Assembly (NCBI GenBank): GCA_037127255.1
Contig: JBANSL010000013.1
Coordinates: 77,991,688-78,055,687 of the forward strand
Length of the DNA stretch: 64,000 nucleotides
DNA from: Persicaria tinctoria
Taxonomy: Eukaryota; Streptophyta; Magnoliopsida; Caryophyllales; Polygonaceae
Reading direction: 5' to 3'
In this document: piece by piece, positions 46,201 through 59,000 of the stretch
Layout of the letters: each line of letters starts with the position of its first letter
Position numbering within the stretch: position 1 is the first letter of the stretch
Notes under the pieces: generated by a model
Seen by the model: only the letters and a program-made list of their open reading frames with translations
The model's database searches: none
Told to the model about the DNA's origin: nothing
Translations under genes and position numbers: made by a program

Positions 46201-49146
46201 CCTTTTTGTTGGGAAGGTGGAGCATTTCCGCAACTTCCTACTGATGTTTGGGAGCAGCTTCGCAGTCCTTTTTCGAATGAGGAGATTTTCCAGGCCGTCA
46301 AAGAAATGGGCTCTTTCAAGGCACCGGGTATCGACGGGTTCCAGGCAGGTTTCTTTCAGAGGTGTTGGGCTACTGTCGGGAGTACTGTTACGGAATTTGT
46401 TAAGGATTTCTTCACGACTTCCAGACTTCCGCACTCATGTAATGAAACGCTTATCGTCCTTTTGGCCAAGGTTGCCAGGCCGGAAAGAGTTGTTCAGTAC
46501 CGTCCGATCAGTCTCTGCAATGTTCTCTACAAGACCATTACGAAAGTCTTGGCTAATCGGATTCGACCGCTGCTTCAGGATCTTATCGGTCCTATGCAGG
46601 GAAGTTTTGTTCCGGGCAGACAAATATCCGACAACATTGTGGTGGTGCAAGAGGTTGTCCACTCGATGCGGAGGAAGAGAGGTAAAGTGGGATGGATGAT
46701 TCTCAAAATCGACCTTGAGAAGGCGTATGATCGGCTGCGTTGGGATTTCATTTGCGACACCCTAACGGATGCTGGTTTCCCGGATGAGTGGGTTGGGTGG
46801 CTGAATGTATGCATTAGTACGGTCACCACGAGAGTTCTGATCAATGGCGAGATTACCCAAGACTTCGAGCCATCGAGGGGTATTAGGCAAGGTGACCCAG
46901 TTTCTCCGTACTTGTTCGTGCTTTGTATGGAGAGGCTCAGACAAATGGTTGATAAAGCGGTGGCGAATGACATTTGGAGGCCGGTGAAGTTAACCAGGAG
47001 GGGTCCCTCGATTTCTCATGTTTTGTTTGCGGACGACATAATCCTAACGGTAGAGGCGTCTGTGCAGCAGTTGAGAGTCATAAATGGTATCTTGGAGGTA
47101 TTCTGCAGGGCATCTGGGCAAAGGATTAATAGCGGCAAGTCAAAACTGTTTGTTTCGCCGAATGTGTCTAACGATGTAGTCGAGGCGCTGAAGCAAGAAT
47201 GTGGGTTTGAGGTGACCGACAACCTGGGTAGCTACCTCGGAATGCCAGTTTTACACTCCAGGATTGGTGGGGAAACTTTCGCTCCTCTTATCGATAAGAT
47301 TGACAACCGACTGTCTGGATGGAAGAAGAAGCATCTCAGCATGGCGGGCCGGGTTACTCTCACGAAGGATGTGTTAGGATCGATTCCGGTCTACTCCATG
47401 GCCACCGTTTCTATTCCGAAGACTACTTGTGACCTGATTGACAGGAAGTGCAGGAATTTCATATGGGGTGATGATGACAATGGGCGCAAAATACATCTTG
47501 TTGCGTGGAATGATGTCTGCAGACCTAAATGTTGTGGGGGTCTAGGCATCAAATCCATGAATGAGCTTAATTTAGCCATTAATGGGAAACTTGTGTGGAG
47601 GTTTATAAATAATAATGACAGCAACAATGTTTGGTGTAATGTTTTGCAGGCCAAGTACGTTAGAGAGTCGGAGACATGTGTGCTTGGCGCCTCGGCTATT
47701 TGGACAAGCATGAAAAAGAGTTTGGAGTTGGTGGTCAGTGAAGGGGCTCGATGGCTCATAGGGGATGGGAGATAAGTTAGCTTTTGGCGAGACAAGTGGC
47801 TGTTGGATATCCCTCTGATTTCGATTGCTATTGGCGAAGTGTCTGATGAGGACAGCGAGAGATCGGTGAATTCGTATTGGACAGATGGGGAGGGTTGGAA
47901 GTGGAGCGAGCTCTCTGCGTCCATGCCGATGGAGGTGCTTATGAAGATGGCGGCTACTGCTATTTTGGAGGAAGGAGAGAACCATGACAGATTATTTTGG
48001 AGCCATTCAGCTGATGGAAATTATTCCATTAAATCTGCCTACAACCGTTTAACTCTTGTTGATGCTCTAGTTTGTATCGACAGAGTTGTGTTTGATAAGG
48101 TGTGGAAATTGCAGGTGACTGAAAGAGTGCGGATGTTCCTCTGGATGGTTACTAGAGGTGTGATTCTCACGAACGAAGAGAGATGTCGAAGACACTTAGT
48201 TGCTGATCCCGCTTGCTCGGCGTGCACGGATTGCCCGGAGACCATGTCGCACATTTTCAGGGATTGCCCGTTGATTTCTAATATGTGGAAATCCTGGAAC
48301 TGCCATATAAACAATACTGATTTCTTTTCTATGCCATTTGCAGAGTGGTGGAGGAACAACGTCATGTCCGACAAGAGGATGGCAGATGGCACGGAGTGGA
48401 CTAGCGTGTTCGCGAACGCTATTTGGTGGGCGTGGCGATGGAGAAACAACAGAGTTTTTAATAATCAGAGCAGCTGTCCGGACAAGGCAAGGTTCGTCGA
48501 GGATTACGCTAGGCAATACAAGGTGGCCTGGTGCAATCGGGGTGATGTCAAGATAAGCAAAGAGAAGGTGACCAAGGAGATTGGCTGGGAGAGACCGGCC
48601 CAGGGCTGGGTGAAGATAAATGTGGACGGATCGGTGAACAGGAATGGTGAAGGCGCAGCTGGTGGCGCCGTCCGTGACTCGGATGGAGCTTGGTTAGGGG
48701 GCTTCGTTCACAAAATTGGTTGCTGCCCGGTCCTTGTTGCGGAGATGTGGAGTATTGCTAGTGGTCTGAAGGTGGCATGGGATCTCAATTGCCACAGAGT
48801 GATGGTCGAAACAGACTCTATGACAGCCTACAAGTTAGTCAAGAGCGGGGTGGAGGAGAGCCATCCGATGTCTAGCCTGGTAGGGCTCTGCCAAGGCTTA
48901 CTCAAGAAGAGTTGGGAGGTCCAACTCAATCATGTCTTTAGGGAAGCGAACGGTGTCGCCGACTCCCTCGCCAAGCTTGCCCAGTCTTTTCCATTGGGTG
49001 TTCACAAGCTCGAGGAGACCCCGGAGATCGTCTCCGGCATCCTTAGTGAAGATTGTAGGGGGAGGACTACCCCCGGATTGTCAGTTTGTAGTCCGCTCGT
49101 TTGCACCACTTGGAGTTTTTCTCCAGGTTTTCTCACCAAAAAAAAA
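43212..49146 (+). mobile_element. L1-type LINE, GC-rich lineage (LINE3)
   Basis: A 5.9-kb LINE with ORF1 at 43336 and ORF2 at 44971-49158, ending in an A run (49138-49146). AGGAATGT at 43204-43211 and at 49147-49154 is a plausible 8-bp target duplication. Its GC content is clearly higher than that of LINE1 and LINE2, and its protein sequence is of another lineage. Only one frameshift (ORF1) and one stop (ORF2) are seen, so it is young. Confidence 0.85.
43336..44941 (+). pseudogene. LINE3 ORF1 (DUF4283 plus zinc knuckle), frameshifted
   Basis: The first frame (43336-44382) starts MAGCSQSSGIPGDPP. It has a DUF4283 domain (SLIIKVLGGFIPYATMDRKL, YVARFDNEHDYLKALTGGPW) and a CCHC knuckle (CFKCGRFGHLAMQC). 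It stops after a GAGAAAAAAGA run; a second frame continues from there (ILRKKINDGEFNSEV) to 44941 as a lysine-rich tail. A one-base slip in the A6 run near 44373 is the simple explanation; alternatively the second frame is expressed separately. The product binds LINE RNA. Confidence 0.88.
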
Positions 49147-49158
49147 AGGAATGTTTAA
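44971..49158 (+). pseudogene. LINE3 ORF2: endonuclease, RT, zf-RVT, RNase H; one stop
   Basis: The start is taken at ATG 44971 (MMNCLLWNCCGAG). The APE endonuclease shows FVGGDFNCV, FTWSRG and SSDHAPL. The reverse transcriptase shows YRPISLCNVLYK, KIDLEKAYDRL, RGIRQGDPVSPYLF and FADD (47026-47037). A TAA at 47773-47775 falls in GDGR-VSFWRDKW, and the same frame continues from there through zf-RVT (CSACTDCPETMSHIFRDC) and RNase H (KINVDGSV, LVAEMWSIASGLKVAW) to 49158. Apart from the stop, the frame is intact over 4.1 kb. Confidence 0.93.
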
Positions 49159-49630
49159 TCAAGTCTATGCGAACGTCTGGATTCTCGGGTGCTACCACTT
49201 CTAAGGTTAGAGAACGGTAGCGTCAACAGGAATGCGTGCATGCTTAATGCTTAATGGAGCAGCAGTAGCAGTAGTCCCTTTGACTTCTGTTGGAGGATTT
49301 GGAGATGTTTCTTCTTGTTTTCTTTTTAAAGAAAGAATCAATGGTTTTCATTCTGAATTAGGATTTGGAGATATTCTAGTATTCGACCGTTTGGGAGATA
49401 TACATTCTTTACAATTAGGAAATAAGATAGGATAATTGAGATATTAAAAATACGGAAGTTGAAAATAATTTTTTTTTCAACTAAATAAAATCTGTTAATC
49501 TGAAATCTAAATGTTATGGAGTATTAAAAAAATAAAAAAATAAAGGAAATCTAACCGTAATACTCCATTCTTCTTCTTCTTTTTTTTTTTTTTTTTTTTT
49601 TTTGCTTCTGATCAAAAAAAAAGAATTTTT
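49155..49630. other. Spacer, no gene seen
   Basis: A 67-codon frame at 49232-49435 has no recognisable feature. A long T/A homopolymer stretch lies at 49570-49635. Confidence 0.5.
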
Positions 49631-49639
49631 TTTTTTGCT

Positions 49640-49723
49640 GGGGTGGCCATGGCCCTCCACCGCCGCCAACACCTTCCGCCACTGTCTGTTCCTGAGATTC
49701 GTCCAACAGGAAGAGCATGTTAT
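49640..49723 (-). pseudogene. SINA-like copy C, RING exon remainder (left of CACTA)
   Basis: Read on the minus strand across the CACTA insertion, the exon would open GPNGH (from 61070-61085) and continue ITCSSCWTNLRNR here, matching the SINA-type RING. After AACAGA the sequence changes to CAGTGGCGGAAGGTG and a poly(A)-like run (49610-49630). A CAGTGGCGGA start is typical of plant hAT-type insertions, so another transposon probably cuts the exon. AACAGGAAGAGCATG here equals copy A at 2155-2169. Confidence 0.7.
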
Positions 49724-49844
49724 CACTAGGCCAGTTTGACGTTCTAGACACGAGCAAATTTCGTCTCCTGAAGAGGGTTTTGGACGCCTCATAACTCTAG
49801 ACACGGACATCCGTCCCCTGAGGTTTGTCCCTTGTGCAGCGCAC

Positions 49845-50524
49845 CTAGAGCACTTAAAACATGGACCAATTGCACGTCCGTCCCTTGATTGACATCCAAT
49901 TCACCAGCCCACGAGGACATTGTCAGAGATTTTATGGTTCAGGCGACCACTAAAGTTTATGTCTTGATAACGGAGGGGTCGAACATAAGGTGAACTAATG
50001 TTGTGTCTTCATGAACATTTGATTAGTCATGTTGTCTTGATGGACATCGTTTGTGGTGCCCTGAGAGTTTTGAGATCAAGTTTTGCTTCAAAATGTTTGT
50101 GTCTTCAGTTAATAGAGCCTAGTTGTTTTAGGTTTGTGGCTTGAGTTTAATAAAAATTAACAGCATATACGCTGCATTTTGTGATGCTCCCTGTCCAAAA
50201 CCAAATGTACCCCAAAAGAAACAACAATGCATTCAACATAGAGTGCACCAGCACCCATTTCATACATAAAAACAACATTGTTCATACATTAAACCTGCAA
50301 TACCATGCTTGTTCATCAACCAACCCATACAAACACCCATGTCAGCAAAACAACCTACAAATGTACTTGACTTGAAACACGAACGGACATAAAGTTTAGA
50401 AACACCATGTTCAAACACATACTGCGCTTAGAAGTCTAGAATTGTGACCCAAAAGTTGCACAAACTAACCTAAAAGCTGCAACCAAGTTCTTGTTAATTG
50501 TCACCTACCTAGATCACCAAGTGC
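49845..50524. other. CACTA left subterminal and 3' non-coding region
   Basis: It includes a subterminal motif (CGTCCGTCCCTTGA at 49877) and no gene. The open frame at 50181-50375 lacks support. Confidence 0.6.
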
Positions 50525-53500
50525 TCAAACCTGCAGTTCGGTAGGGAAGTGCACAGCCATCAGCCTCTCAAAGTGCTCCAATTTGTCCTGCATCTTATCA
50601 TATTTTTCATTGGCTAGCTTGGCGTCGTCCTCAGCCTTCCTTGCTCGCTCATTAGCCTCCCTGACTTGGTCTTCCAGCTCACGCCTTTTTGCCGGGCCTA
50701 GAGTGGACCAATCAACCCCTCGCTTCCTTGGAGGCTTCTTGACAGCCGCGCCCATCCCTAAATGAAGGCAAAGGGAGTGAAAATTACAAAGATACAAAGG
50801 GTAAAAAAATAAGATTGATAACATGAAAATGACAGTATGACATTTGTTCCTAAAATATGATGGTAAAGTTCCTAAAATCTAATGGATTTCATGCTCTTAT
50901 ATAATTGAACTCATTTTGAAGCCTTATATAGTTTTATATATAACTGATATTAATGATAATATATATAATCATCAAGTTATATATATAACTGATCAATTAT
51001 TAAACTCATTTTAATCCTAACTTTGTTTACCTCGTACAGAAGTGCCCCTCCTCTCTCCAAAGGCCTTGACGATTATCTCACATTGAGTAGCTACTGGTAG
51101 GACATCATTGTCTTCTTCCTCTGGTCGCGAACTCACATAGTCGTCAATCGCATGCTGCATGATTTCCTGGGAACACAAAGAAAACATTAGAATCCTACAC
51201 AATAAAATCATCCAAGGAACTCAGCAATGACATCCTACAAGTCAGAGATAGCTAAACTGTTAGTACACACTCACCACAGTGGATTCGTCTTCATCGTCCT
51301 GGAGGTATTCGTCTATTGAAGCTTGCACATAAGGAGCCAAGTGTCCGTCCTTGTACAGCTGCTCTGCCCGGTAGCACACAGGTCTAGGCCCTGAGTGGTG
51401 CTTGATGTATTTGGGATTCTTAGTTCTGTTGAGCTTGTTGCGGTTGCTTATTTCCTCCAAAGACACAAGAACATATAAACATGATATCAGAGAACAACAG
51501 TAAAGCAATGGAAACAGTTGAATGAAAAATACACAAAAAAGCTAACCAGTTTGTCGGGGGCGGTGAACTCCTTCTGCACAAGGTAGCGCCATTGCTCAGG
51601 ACGGAGTTTGAACTCAAGAGGTATGGGTGGACCATGCTTCAAGAAGTGGCAATGACACTTGTACTTCCAACTGCGGTATCTTGATGCTGCCTGAGTCTCA
51701 ATATACGTCTTCAATTTTTCATCATCAGGAGATACAACGTACATAGTCTACATAAATAAGAATGCAATTATATATATCAATTACCAGTGAAAAACACAGA
51801 GCAGGAGAGATGGGCAAAGCAAAGTGAAAATGAACAGATGCAAGTGAAGAAAACAAATTGTTGCATTCAGAACACATAACAGGTTATTGCATTCATTGAA
51901 AATGAAATTATCATATCATTATCAGACCATGAGAATGCAAGTTAAACTCCTAAAAGCAAATAAAAAACTAAAAGCTACTATGAATCTCCTAAAAGTAAGA
52001 TTGATCTCACAATGAAGAACAGAAATTTAAGAAAATTAAAGAGCAAATATATAACAACATTATACAATCCATAACCCATTATACAATCCAGCAAAATTCA
52101 CCAAATACCAATCTCATAACACATTATACATAACACATTATACACAGCTAACTATCATTGAGTGAACAACTATCATTCATTATCAGCAAAGTGAACACAT
52201 AATAACTAAGTATGAGAATGCATGTGAACAACTAACTACCATTCAGTGAGAATGCAAATGAAGAAAGCAAAGGGTATTGAACTCCTAAGAAATTGACAAC
52301 TAACTAACAACAAATATGAAACTCAAAGCTAATATGAACACAGAACAACTAAGTATGAGAATGCAAGTGAACTGAATGAATTGACAGTGGAGAGAAACAT
52401 TCAAGATCAATCTCACAATGAAGAACAGAAATTTAAGAAAATTAATGAGCAAATATATAACACATTATACAATCCAGCAAATACAATACACATTATACAA
52501 AACTAAAAGCTACTATGAATCTCCTAAAACTAACAACAACTTGTAAACCAACAGACAAAATAGGCACATTATACAATTTATTGACAACAACTTGCAAATT
52601 AGACACATTATACAATCCAGTACAAGGGAAGAGAACACTTGCTTACATCCAGGTAAGCGGCAAGCGTATCCTTGTGCTTCTTCTCAAGCTGCTCGAAGGA
52701 GGAGCCCAGCATTGGCACATGTGTCTTCACAGCAGTCCCTATATCCCTTATCAGCAAACTGTATTGGTTGAGCTCGGGGTTTCCATGGAACTCCGACCAC
52801 GAAATTTTTATCTTTCCAGTGACCCTCACTATCTGCATAGTCTTGCTACTCACCACAGTTCTTCCTTTCCCTACAAATGATGAAGACAACGATTAGATAA
52901 GCAAAGACTCATACAAAGCCTAAAATTTGGGGAATCAGAAAACCATAAAACATAGATAAACCCTAAATCACAAAATCTGTCTGAAATCATCAAACAACGA
53001 TAAACCCTATAAAAATTGGAGAATCAAATAACCCTAAACCCTTTAAAATTATAAAAAAAAACAACCTCTGATTGGTATATAGACTTCCTGCAGGGGTTCT
53101 TCCTCAGCTTCAGCCTCTTCTCCACCGACGGACAGAGGAGGGGGTGGAGGGGTGGTCGACGTTACCCGTGAGGCACTGACTGAGTGAGACGATGCCGGAG
53201 GGGTGGTTGACCCAGCCCGTGCGCCACCCACAGACGGAGAATAGTCCAGAGGGGGATGGTCTCATCTTCCGCTACAGCCACTGAAAGAGGGGGAGGCGTC
53301 TGTTGGGTGGTACCGGTCGAGGAAGAGCCGACCCGTACCAGTCGTCTCTTCGGGGGTGGTGGCTTCCGAGGACCTTGTGGCTTCCGAGGGCTCCTCCGAA
53401 GTGGTGGTGACGCGGGTTGAGTTGGCCTCGGAGGTGGTGGTGGCGCGGGCTGAGTTGGCCATGGAGAAGGTGGTGACGCGGGTTGAGTTGGCCTCGGAGA

Positions 53501-53698
53501 AGGTGGTGACGCGGGTTGAGTTGACACCCGAGCTCGAGTTGACCTCCGAGGACTGGTGGCCGATTGTGGAGCGGTGTTTGGTTGTGGAGCGGTGTCCGGT
53601 TGTGGAGTGGTGTCCGGTTGTGGAGTGGTGGCCGGGCTCGGCGGTGGTTGAATAACCCTTGGGCGAATGTGGATCTTCTTCCCTTTTTTTGGTGGCAT
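50525..53698 (-). CDS. CACTA second protein, TNPA/Transposase_24-like, six exons
   Basis: Exons with consistent GT-AG borders and phases are 53698-53066, 52870-52647, 51747-51547, 51454-51275, 51166-51031 and 50757-50525. It starts MPPKKGKKIHIRPRV, followed by a long Pro/Ser/Thr-rich basic region. Conserved blocks are KISWSEFHGNPELNQYSLLI, AASRYRSWKYKCHCHFLKHG, RPEQWRYLVQ, KIKHHSGPRPVCYRAEQLYK-type text and a terminal coiled coil (ELEDQVREANERARKAEDDA). Such proteins bind subterminal repeats. In exon 1 the proline-rich frame must shift near 53240-53255 to reach the exon end (GGARAGSTTPP...EVYIPIR), so the first exon carries an indel or uses a splice I missed. Intron 2 contains a roughly 80-bp direct duplication (52000-52085 and 52405-52485). 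Confidence 0.82.
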
Positions 53699-53699
53699 G

Positions 53700-54421
53700 A
53701 TGGAGGCCGGGCTGAGTGGTGGTGAGGGTTTGAAGAGGATTCGGCGGAGAGACAGAAATTGGAAATGAGGGAGGCCGGAGAGAGACAGTATTTGGTTGTG
53801 AGGGTTTGAAGAGGCGTCGGCGGAGAGAGAGAGATGGAGAAACAGAAGAGGTTTGGGTGTGTGGTGAGTGGAAGATCGAGTTGTCTTGAGAAATTGGAAA
53901 TGAGTGGCCATCCGAAAGACACATCTCAAAATGTACAGTGAAAATAATGGGGGGGAAAATCCCGCCTAAATGAAAAACATTTTGTGTATATACATCAATT
54001 TATCCCGCCGTATATATACATAAATTTATTTATCTATGTGTATATGATATTTATATGTTTGTAACTTTCTAGGTGTTGATAATAACTTTTATAAATGTTA
54101 TATAAAAAAAATATAACTTTTTTCAACATAACATTAGGTATTAAAAAAATATGAACTCGTATAAATATAAATTCATATCTTTCATATTTGTAACATTTGT
54201 TCTAGTTTTTATACCACTTATATATTTAAAAATGAAATTCTAGTATTTGGTTTAACCGATTATCTATAAAAATAGAACGAATATACGATATAAAACTAAA
54301 ACCAATGTATCTTGGTAAGAAACGACCTCTCATATCTCGATATCAAACAAAAATTAGAAAATTCTGACATCTTCATTTAAAACGAAATTTAGAAATCTCG
54401 GCCATGATCATATGTTTTGCT
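53700..54421. other. Intergenic DNA inside the CACTA element
   Basis: It includes the promoter side of the TNPA-like gene (a GA-rich 53700-53930) and an AT-rich stretch (53960-54360). Open frames on the minus strand reaching 53929 extend the Pro-rich exon frame upstream of its ATG and are not counted. Confidence 0.5.
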
Positions 54422-57400
54422 TCATTTTTCGTCCTCGACGTCTTCCCCATCCTCGACGTCTTCACCTTCCTCGCCTTCTGTTTCAATCCCATACTCTTCG
54501 GAGGCTTCTTCTTCAGTTTCGACCTCTTGGTCTTCCTCAGCTTCGGTTTCTTCGCTCTCTTCTTCATCGTCGCTCTCTTCTACATGGCTGAATAGCTGGA
54601 GATCAACGGCAAGGTTAAAATGCCCAGCAACAGCAGGGGCGTCCTCTTGATAGGCTTCATCTCCGCCTGGAATGATATCACCTTCGATTGTCGCCAAGGT
54701 TCTAGCATCATAGATGTTCCTATGTGACATTACATTCACCACCTTCCATCCATCGCCCACCTTTGGGTCATCAACATAGAACACTTGCTTTGTCGTGGTT
54801 GCCAAACAGAATGGAGAATCATCATACCAACTGCTTTTCGTGTCAATAGATAACAACCCATGATCGATCATATGCGTGATACCGAGATTGTTGGGATCAG
54901 TGTCATACCATCTGCACTTGAATAGCACCACTGGCATGTCGTTGGCATACAACAGTTCGACCACGGCTTCAAGGATCCCATAATAGTCGGTGTCCTCTGT
55001 ACTTACCTTCACTCCACAATTTTGGGTAAGCAATTTTCTATCTTTGTTCCGCGACACGAACTTCACCCCATTCACAACACAAGATGAGTAAATCCTATGG
55101 AGTTGGGGTTTTCTCGCCAAATTAAGAATCTCTGGTTGAACAGATATAGCCTCATCACTTTGTTGACCATAGATCTGTAAATAAGTGTCCATTACTTAGT
55201 GCAACGATGACAACAAACCATTCAAACCCATGAATAACATGACTACGAAGAATGCTTACCCATCCGATGAAATAGCGATGGAAATGCAACCTGCGATCCT
55301 TGTCATTGTGATCTGGATAATGTTGTGTGTAGAGCTCCTCGTGTGCATCTAAGTAGGATGACACTTCATCACAATTAAGTAAGACTTGCCAATGAGCATC
55401 CAGAATATCCTCTCCACTTAGTCGTGCACGTGAATTATATCCTTGTGGGCGCACAATCTCGGAAACAACAGAAATATCGAACACAGAAGGAGTAGTGGTT
55501 GATGTCCCTTCTTGACCTTCTCCAACCTCCAAGTACAAATTACAATAGGTCACTGCCTCTTCGGCGATGTAACGTGTGGTAATGGTCCCTTCTGGGTAAC
55601 GAGGGTTGACGGCATATTTCTTGTATGCGTCAAGTTGTCTGAAATAGGATGGGTATAATTTCAATGCGACGAAATGAACAGAAGATATAAATTAAACGAA
55701 ATTTAAGATGAGAGTAAGAAATGTACCGTTCTATTGGATACATCCAGGTGTAATGCACAGGGCCGGTGAGCAACACTTGGCGAGGAAGATGAACTAGGAG
55801 ATGGACCATAATGGTGATGAAGTGAGGAGGAAAAATCATCTCAAAGCTGCATAGAATCTATACTATCTCATCTTCCATTAGTCGAACTTCCTCTTTCCTT
55901 AATTCCCTAGAACTTAATTTCGGAAACCATTTGCATAGGGCCACTAAAGTCGTGACAACGGAAACTGGTAAGTACGACCGAATAACGATTGGAAGAAGAC
56001 GTTGAAGCATTACATGGCAATCGTGTGTCTTCAATCCGACAAACTTTTTCTCTCGTACACTTACACGACTTTTCAAGCATCCAGCATAACCATGAGGATA
56101 CTTCACATCACCAAACCATTCAAACACCTCCTCAAGATAATCTGACCGGACTGTGTATGGTGCAGGAGGAAGTTGACCATTACCCCTTACATGTAGAGAC
56201 TTCCGCACCCCTCTTTTTCTTAAAGTTGCGCGGGCTTGGGGACCATCTTTGTACTTTCCTTCAATACAGAAAATGGTTCCGATGATGTTGTCAAACACAT
56301 TCTTCTCAATGTGCATGACATCGAGACAATATCTCACTTTCGTGTACGGCCAATAAGGCAATCTCCAGAATATGGATCTATGAGTCCAACAAAGTATATT
56401 TCTAGAATTGTACGGAGCCTTGAACTGCTCATGCGAACTGAGGGTGGGGTACGTGCAGCTGATATAAAACAAACGATAGAAATGATATAAATAAATGATA
56501 GTAACGACAGAAAGAATGATTTAAAGCACTGATGTTTTTATGGAAATGATATAAAGAATGATAAAAAGAATTTTGTACCTATCAATTCGTCGTAGGAGTT
56601 CCTCCCCGTCAACGTCAAGCAGCCTTGACCGTAGCTCAGATTGCCCATTAAAAGCATGACCTGCTGTCTGCCAAGGATGGTTTAACGGAAGCCATCTACG
56701 GTGACCATCATAGACCATTCTCCCACATTCAAATGTTGATGAGATATCATCCAAACAGTTAGGGCATGCTTTATAACCCTTAGTGGCTGACCTTGCTAGC
56801 ATCCCTAAACCAGGAAAGTCACTAATAGTCCACAACACAACTGCTTTCATTGTGAAAGTTGATTGCGAGTGACGATCAACCGTACAGACTCCAGTGTGCC
56901 ATAATTGAAGCAACTCGTCGATCAATGCATGGCTCCAGGAAAACACTTAGACACTTCCCAGGTGACTTTGGACCTGGGATCAGCAATGTCAACATGTTGA
57001 ACTCCTTCTTCATGCACATCGATGGAGGTAAATTATATGGAAGTAAAATGACAGGCCATGTACTGTGTGAAGTTGTCATATTCCCAAATGGATTGAATCC
57101 ATCGGTTGCTAGACCAAGCCGCACATTCCTCGCGTCATGAGAGAAATGAGGGTACAGTCTATCAAATTCTTGCCAGGCTTCCCCGTCGGCCGGATGTTTC
57201 AAACAACCATCATCTATCACCCGTGAGGCATGCCACCGCATTTGCTTTGCAACATCTTTGGACATGAACAAGCGTTTCAGCCTAGGAGTCAAAGGAAAGT
57301 ACTTAACCACTTTCCTAGCGACCTTGCATCCATCATCACCTACCTGTGTCTTCCATCTTGAAGTATGGCATATGGGACACACTTCCAGATTCGAACACCT

Positions 57401-58096
57401 CTTATAAAACAACACACAATTGTACTGACAAGCATGAATATCCACATAACTCAATCCGATATCCTTGCACACCTTGCGAACCCTTTTCCAACCCGGAGGG
57501 AAGCTGTGACCTTGCGGAAGCATGTCATTGATCCACGCACAATTGTCATCCACACACTTATCAGACATCCCATGTTTTGCCTTTAGCTTCATTCCCCTCA
57601 AAACAGCACTCAAAATAGTTTCCTTACATCCGTCAAACAACGGAGTTCGAGCTTCCACTAACAGCCTCTCATATTTTTCATAATCGTCGTCCACCACGTC
57701 CTCAAAATGAACTGAACCATCACCTGCCCCGTATCCGACATGATATGGGAAGTTGTCATGAAGAATGTTCATCACCGGATCAATGCCAGAAGAACTTGAA
57801 GCCCCTTGCTCCAAATATCGCGTTCTGGCAAGGGAGAAAGTCGGCTCCACCGGGGCTTCTCCATGTTTGTCCCAAACTGTATAACATGGATCCATACCTC
57901 TACTATACAAGTGTGAGAACATTTGTCCAGGTGTCACTGGGTCTCGACCATTATGACAATGGTTGCACGGACAATGAAAATGGGTCCTCCCTGTTGCTTT
58001 CTCGATCTCATGGACAATTCGCACAAACTCGATTATCCCATCAACATATTCTTTAGACAGAAATGGAAGTTGCATCCAATTACTCTTATCCATCAT
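54422..58096 (-). pseudogene. CACTA transposase, TNP2-like (Transposase_21, DUF4218, DUF4216)
   Basis: It starts at ATG 58096 (MMDKSNWMQLPFLSKEYVDG). A transposase-associated domain comes first (HFHCPCNHCHN), then Transposase_21 with CPICHTSRWK, GLATDGFNPFGNM, YKACPNC and the LDVMHIEKNVFDNIIGT block. DUF4218 follows (HDCHVMLQRLLPIVIRSYLP, then MVHLLVHLPRQVLLTGPVHY and MYPIER), then DUF4216 (VVLFKCRWYDTDPNN, QVFYVDDPKVGDGWKVV), and an acidic tail of Glu/Asp. Exons are about 58096-56579, 56458-55727, 55638-55260 and 55174-54422. A frame change near 56915-56935 and a TAG at 55858-55860 inside DUF4218 break it. It would catalyse cut-and-paste of CACTA ends. Confidence 0.9.
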
Positions 58097-58111
58097 CTTT
58101 GCACAACCCAC

Positions 58112-58999
58112 TCCCTATTAAGAAATATATCCACCATAAATTCAACACAAACACACATATTTGCTATATGTGCTCCAATTTCACAAATTAAAGTTTCTAT
58201 GAACACAAGCACACATATATACTATATATTACATATGTGAATCAACACAAACACACCTATGTCAATCCCTTGCTCAAATTTTCATTCTTTTTCAAAAGAA
58301 CAAAAAATTCCACAATTTCAACACTAGCTCAACATAGACACATATTTGCTATATATTATATATATAATCACAATACACAAATGATTTAAAAATATATCAC
58401 AACACTAACCTCAAATGTCACCAATCCTTCTTCAAATGTAACAAATTTGGGGAGAATTTGTGAATTTTTTTTTAAAGATCCACCATGAAAGAGGATGAAG
58501 AGGAAGACAAAGCTCTCGGCTGCTCCCGTATACCCAACACAACAATTCAACCTTAAACATTTAAGGTAACAAGTACACATTCATTAATGCGGTGGTTGGA
58601 AAAGTTGAATTCAAGGGACGAACAAATATTTGTTTGTCCCTTGAATGAGGTCAACGTCTGGTCAACTGCATGACACATGGGCTTGTTGAATTGGGCTGGA
58701 TCTATGTGATTCATATTCACTTCTCAGGTAACGGCCCATTGTATTTGTAAGGTCAAACAAAACACACTTGAAGCAACAAATTAATACATACAAATCATAT
58801 CATACAAAACCTACTTTACTTGATGCTAAGTTCAACAAACCGATATCCGAAATGTTATGTTCAAGAAACCGACATAGTAGCTACAATACCATACAAAAGC
58901 CTTAAGTCTGAACAGTCTACTTGCCTTCTTACCAAATCCGACTACGAGAACGAAAACATTACATGAATTCAGACACGATTACATAAGGTGGAGGCCATG
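58112..58999. other. CACTA interior with subterminal-like palindrome
   Basis: No gene was seen. It holds the palindrome at 58610-58645 and a GGTCAACGTCTGGTCAAC block similar to GGTCAACGGCTTGGTCAAC at 60871-60890 near the element's right end. Confidence 0.65.
58610..58645. promoter_or_regulatory. Internal 36-bp CACTA-motif palindrome
   Basis: TTCAAGGGACGAACAAAT is followed by its complement with one mismatch. It carries the same core as the subterminal sites and lies about 0.5 kb upstream of the TNP2-like start, so it may be a TNPA-binding control site. Confidence 0.7.
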
Positions 59000-59000
59000 C

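Noticed and set aside
49232..49435. 67-codon frame after LINE3
   Set aside because: No recognisable motif, and the context is a LINE flank.
53262..53924. Alternative Thr/Ser-rich frames overlapping the CACTA proline-rich exon
   Set aside because: They arise from low-complexity repeats. The frame starting MPPKKGKK joins the downstream exons best.
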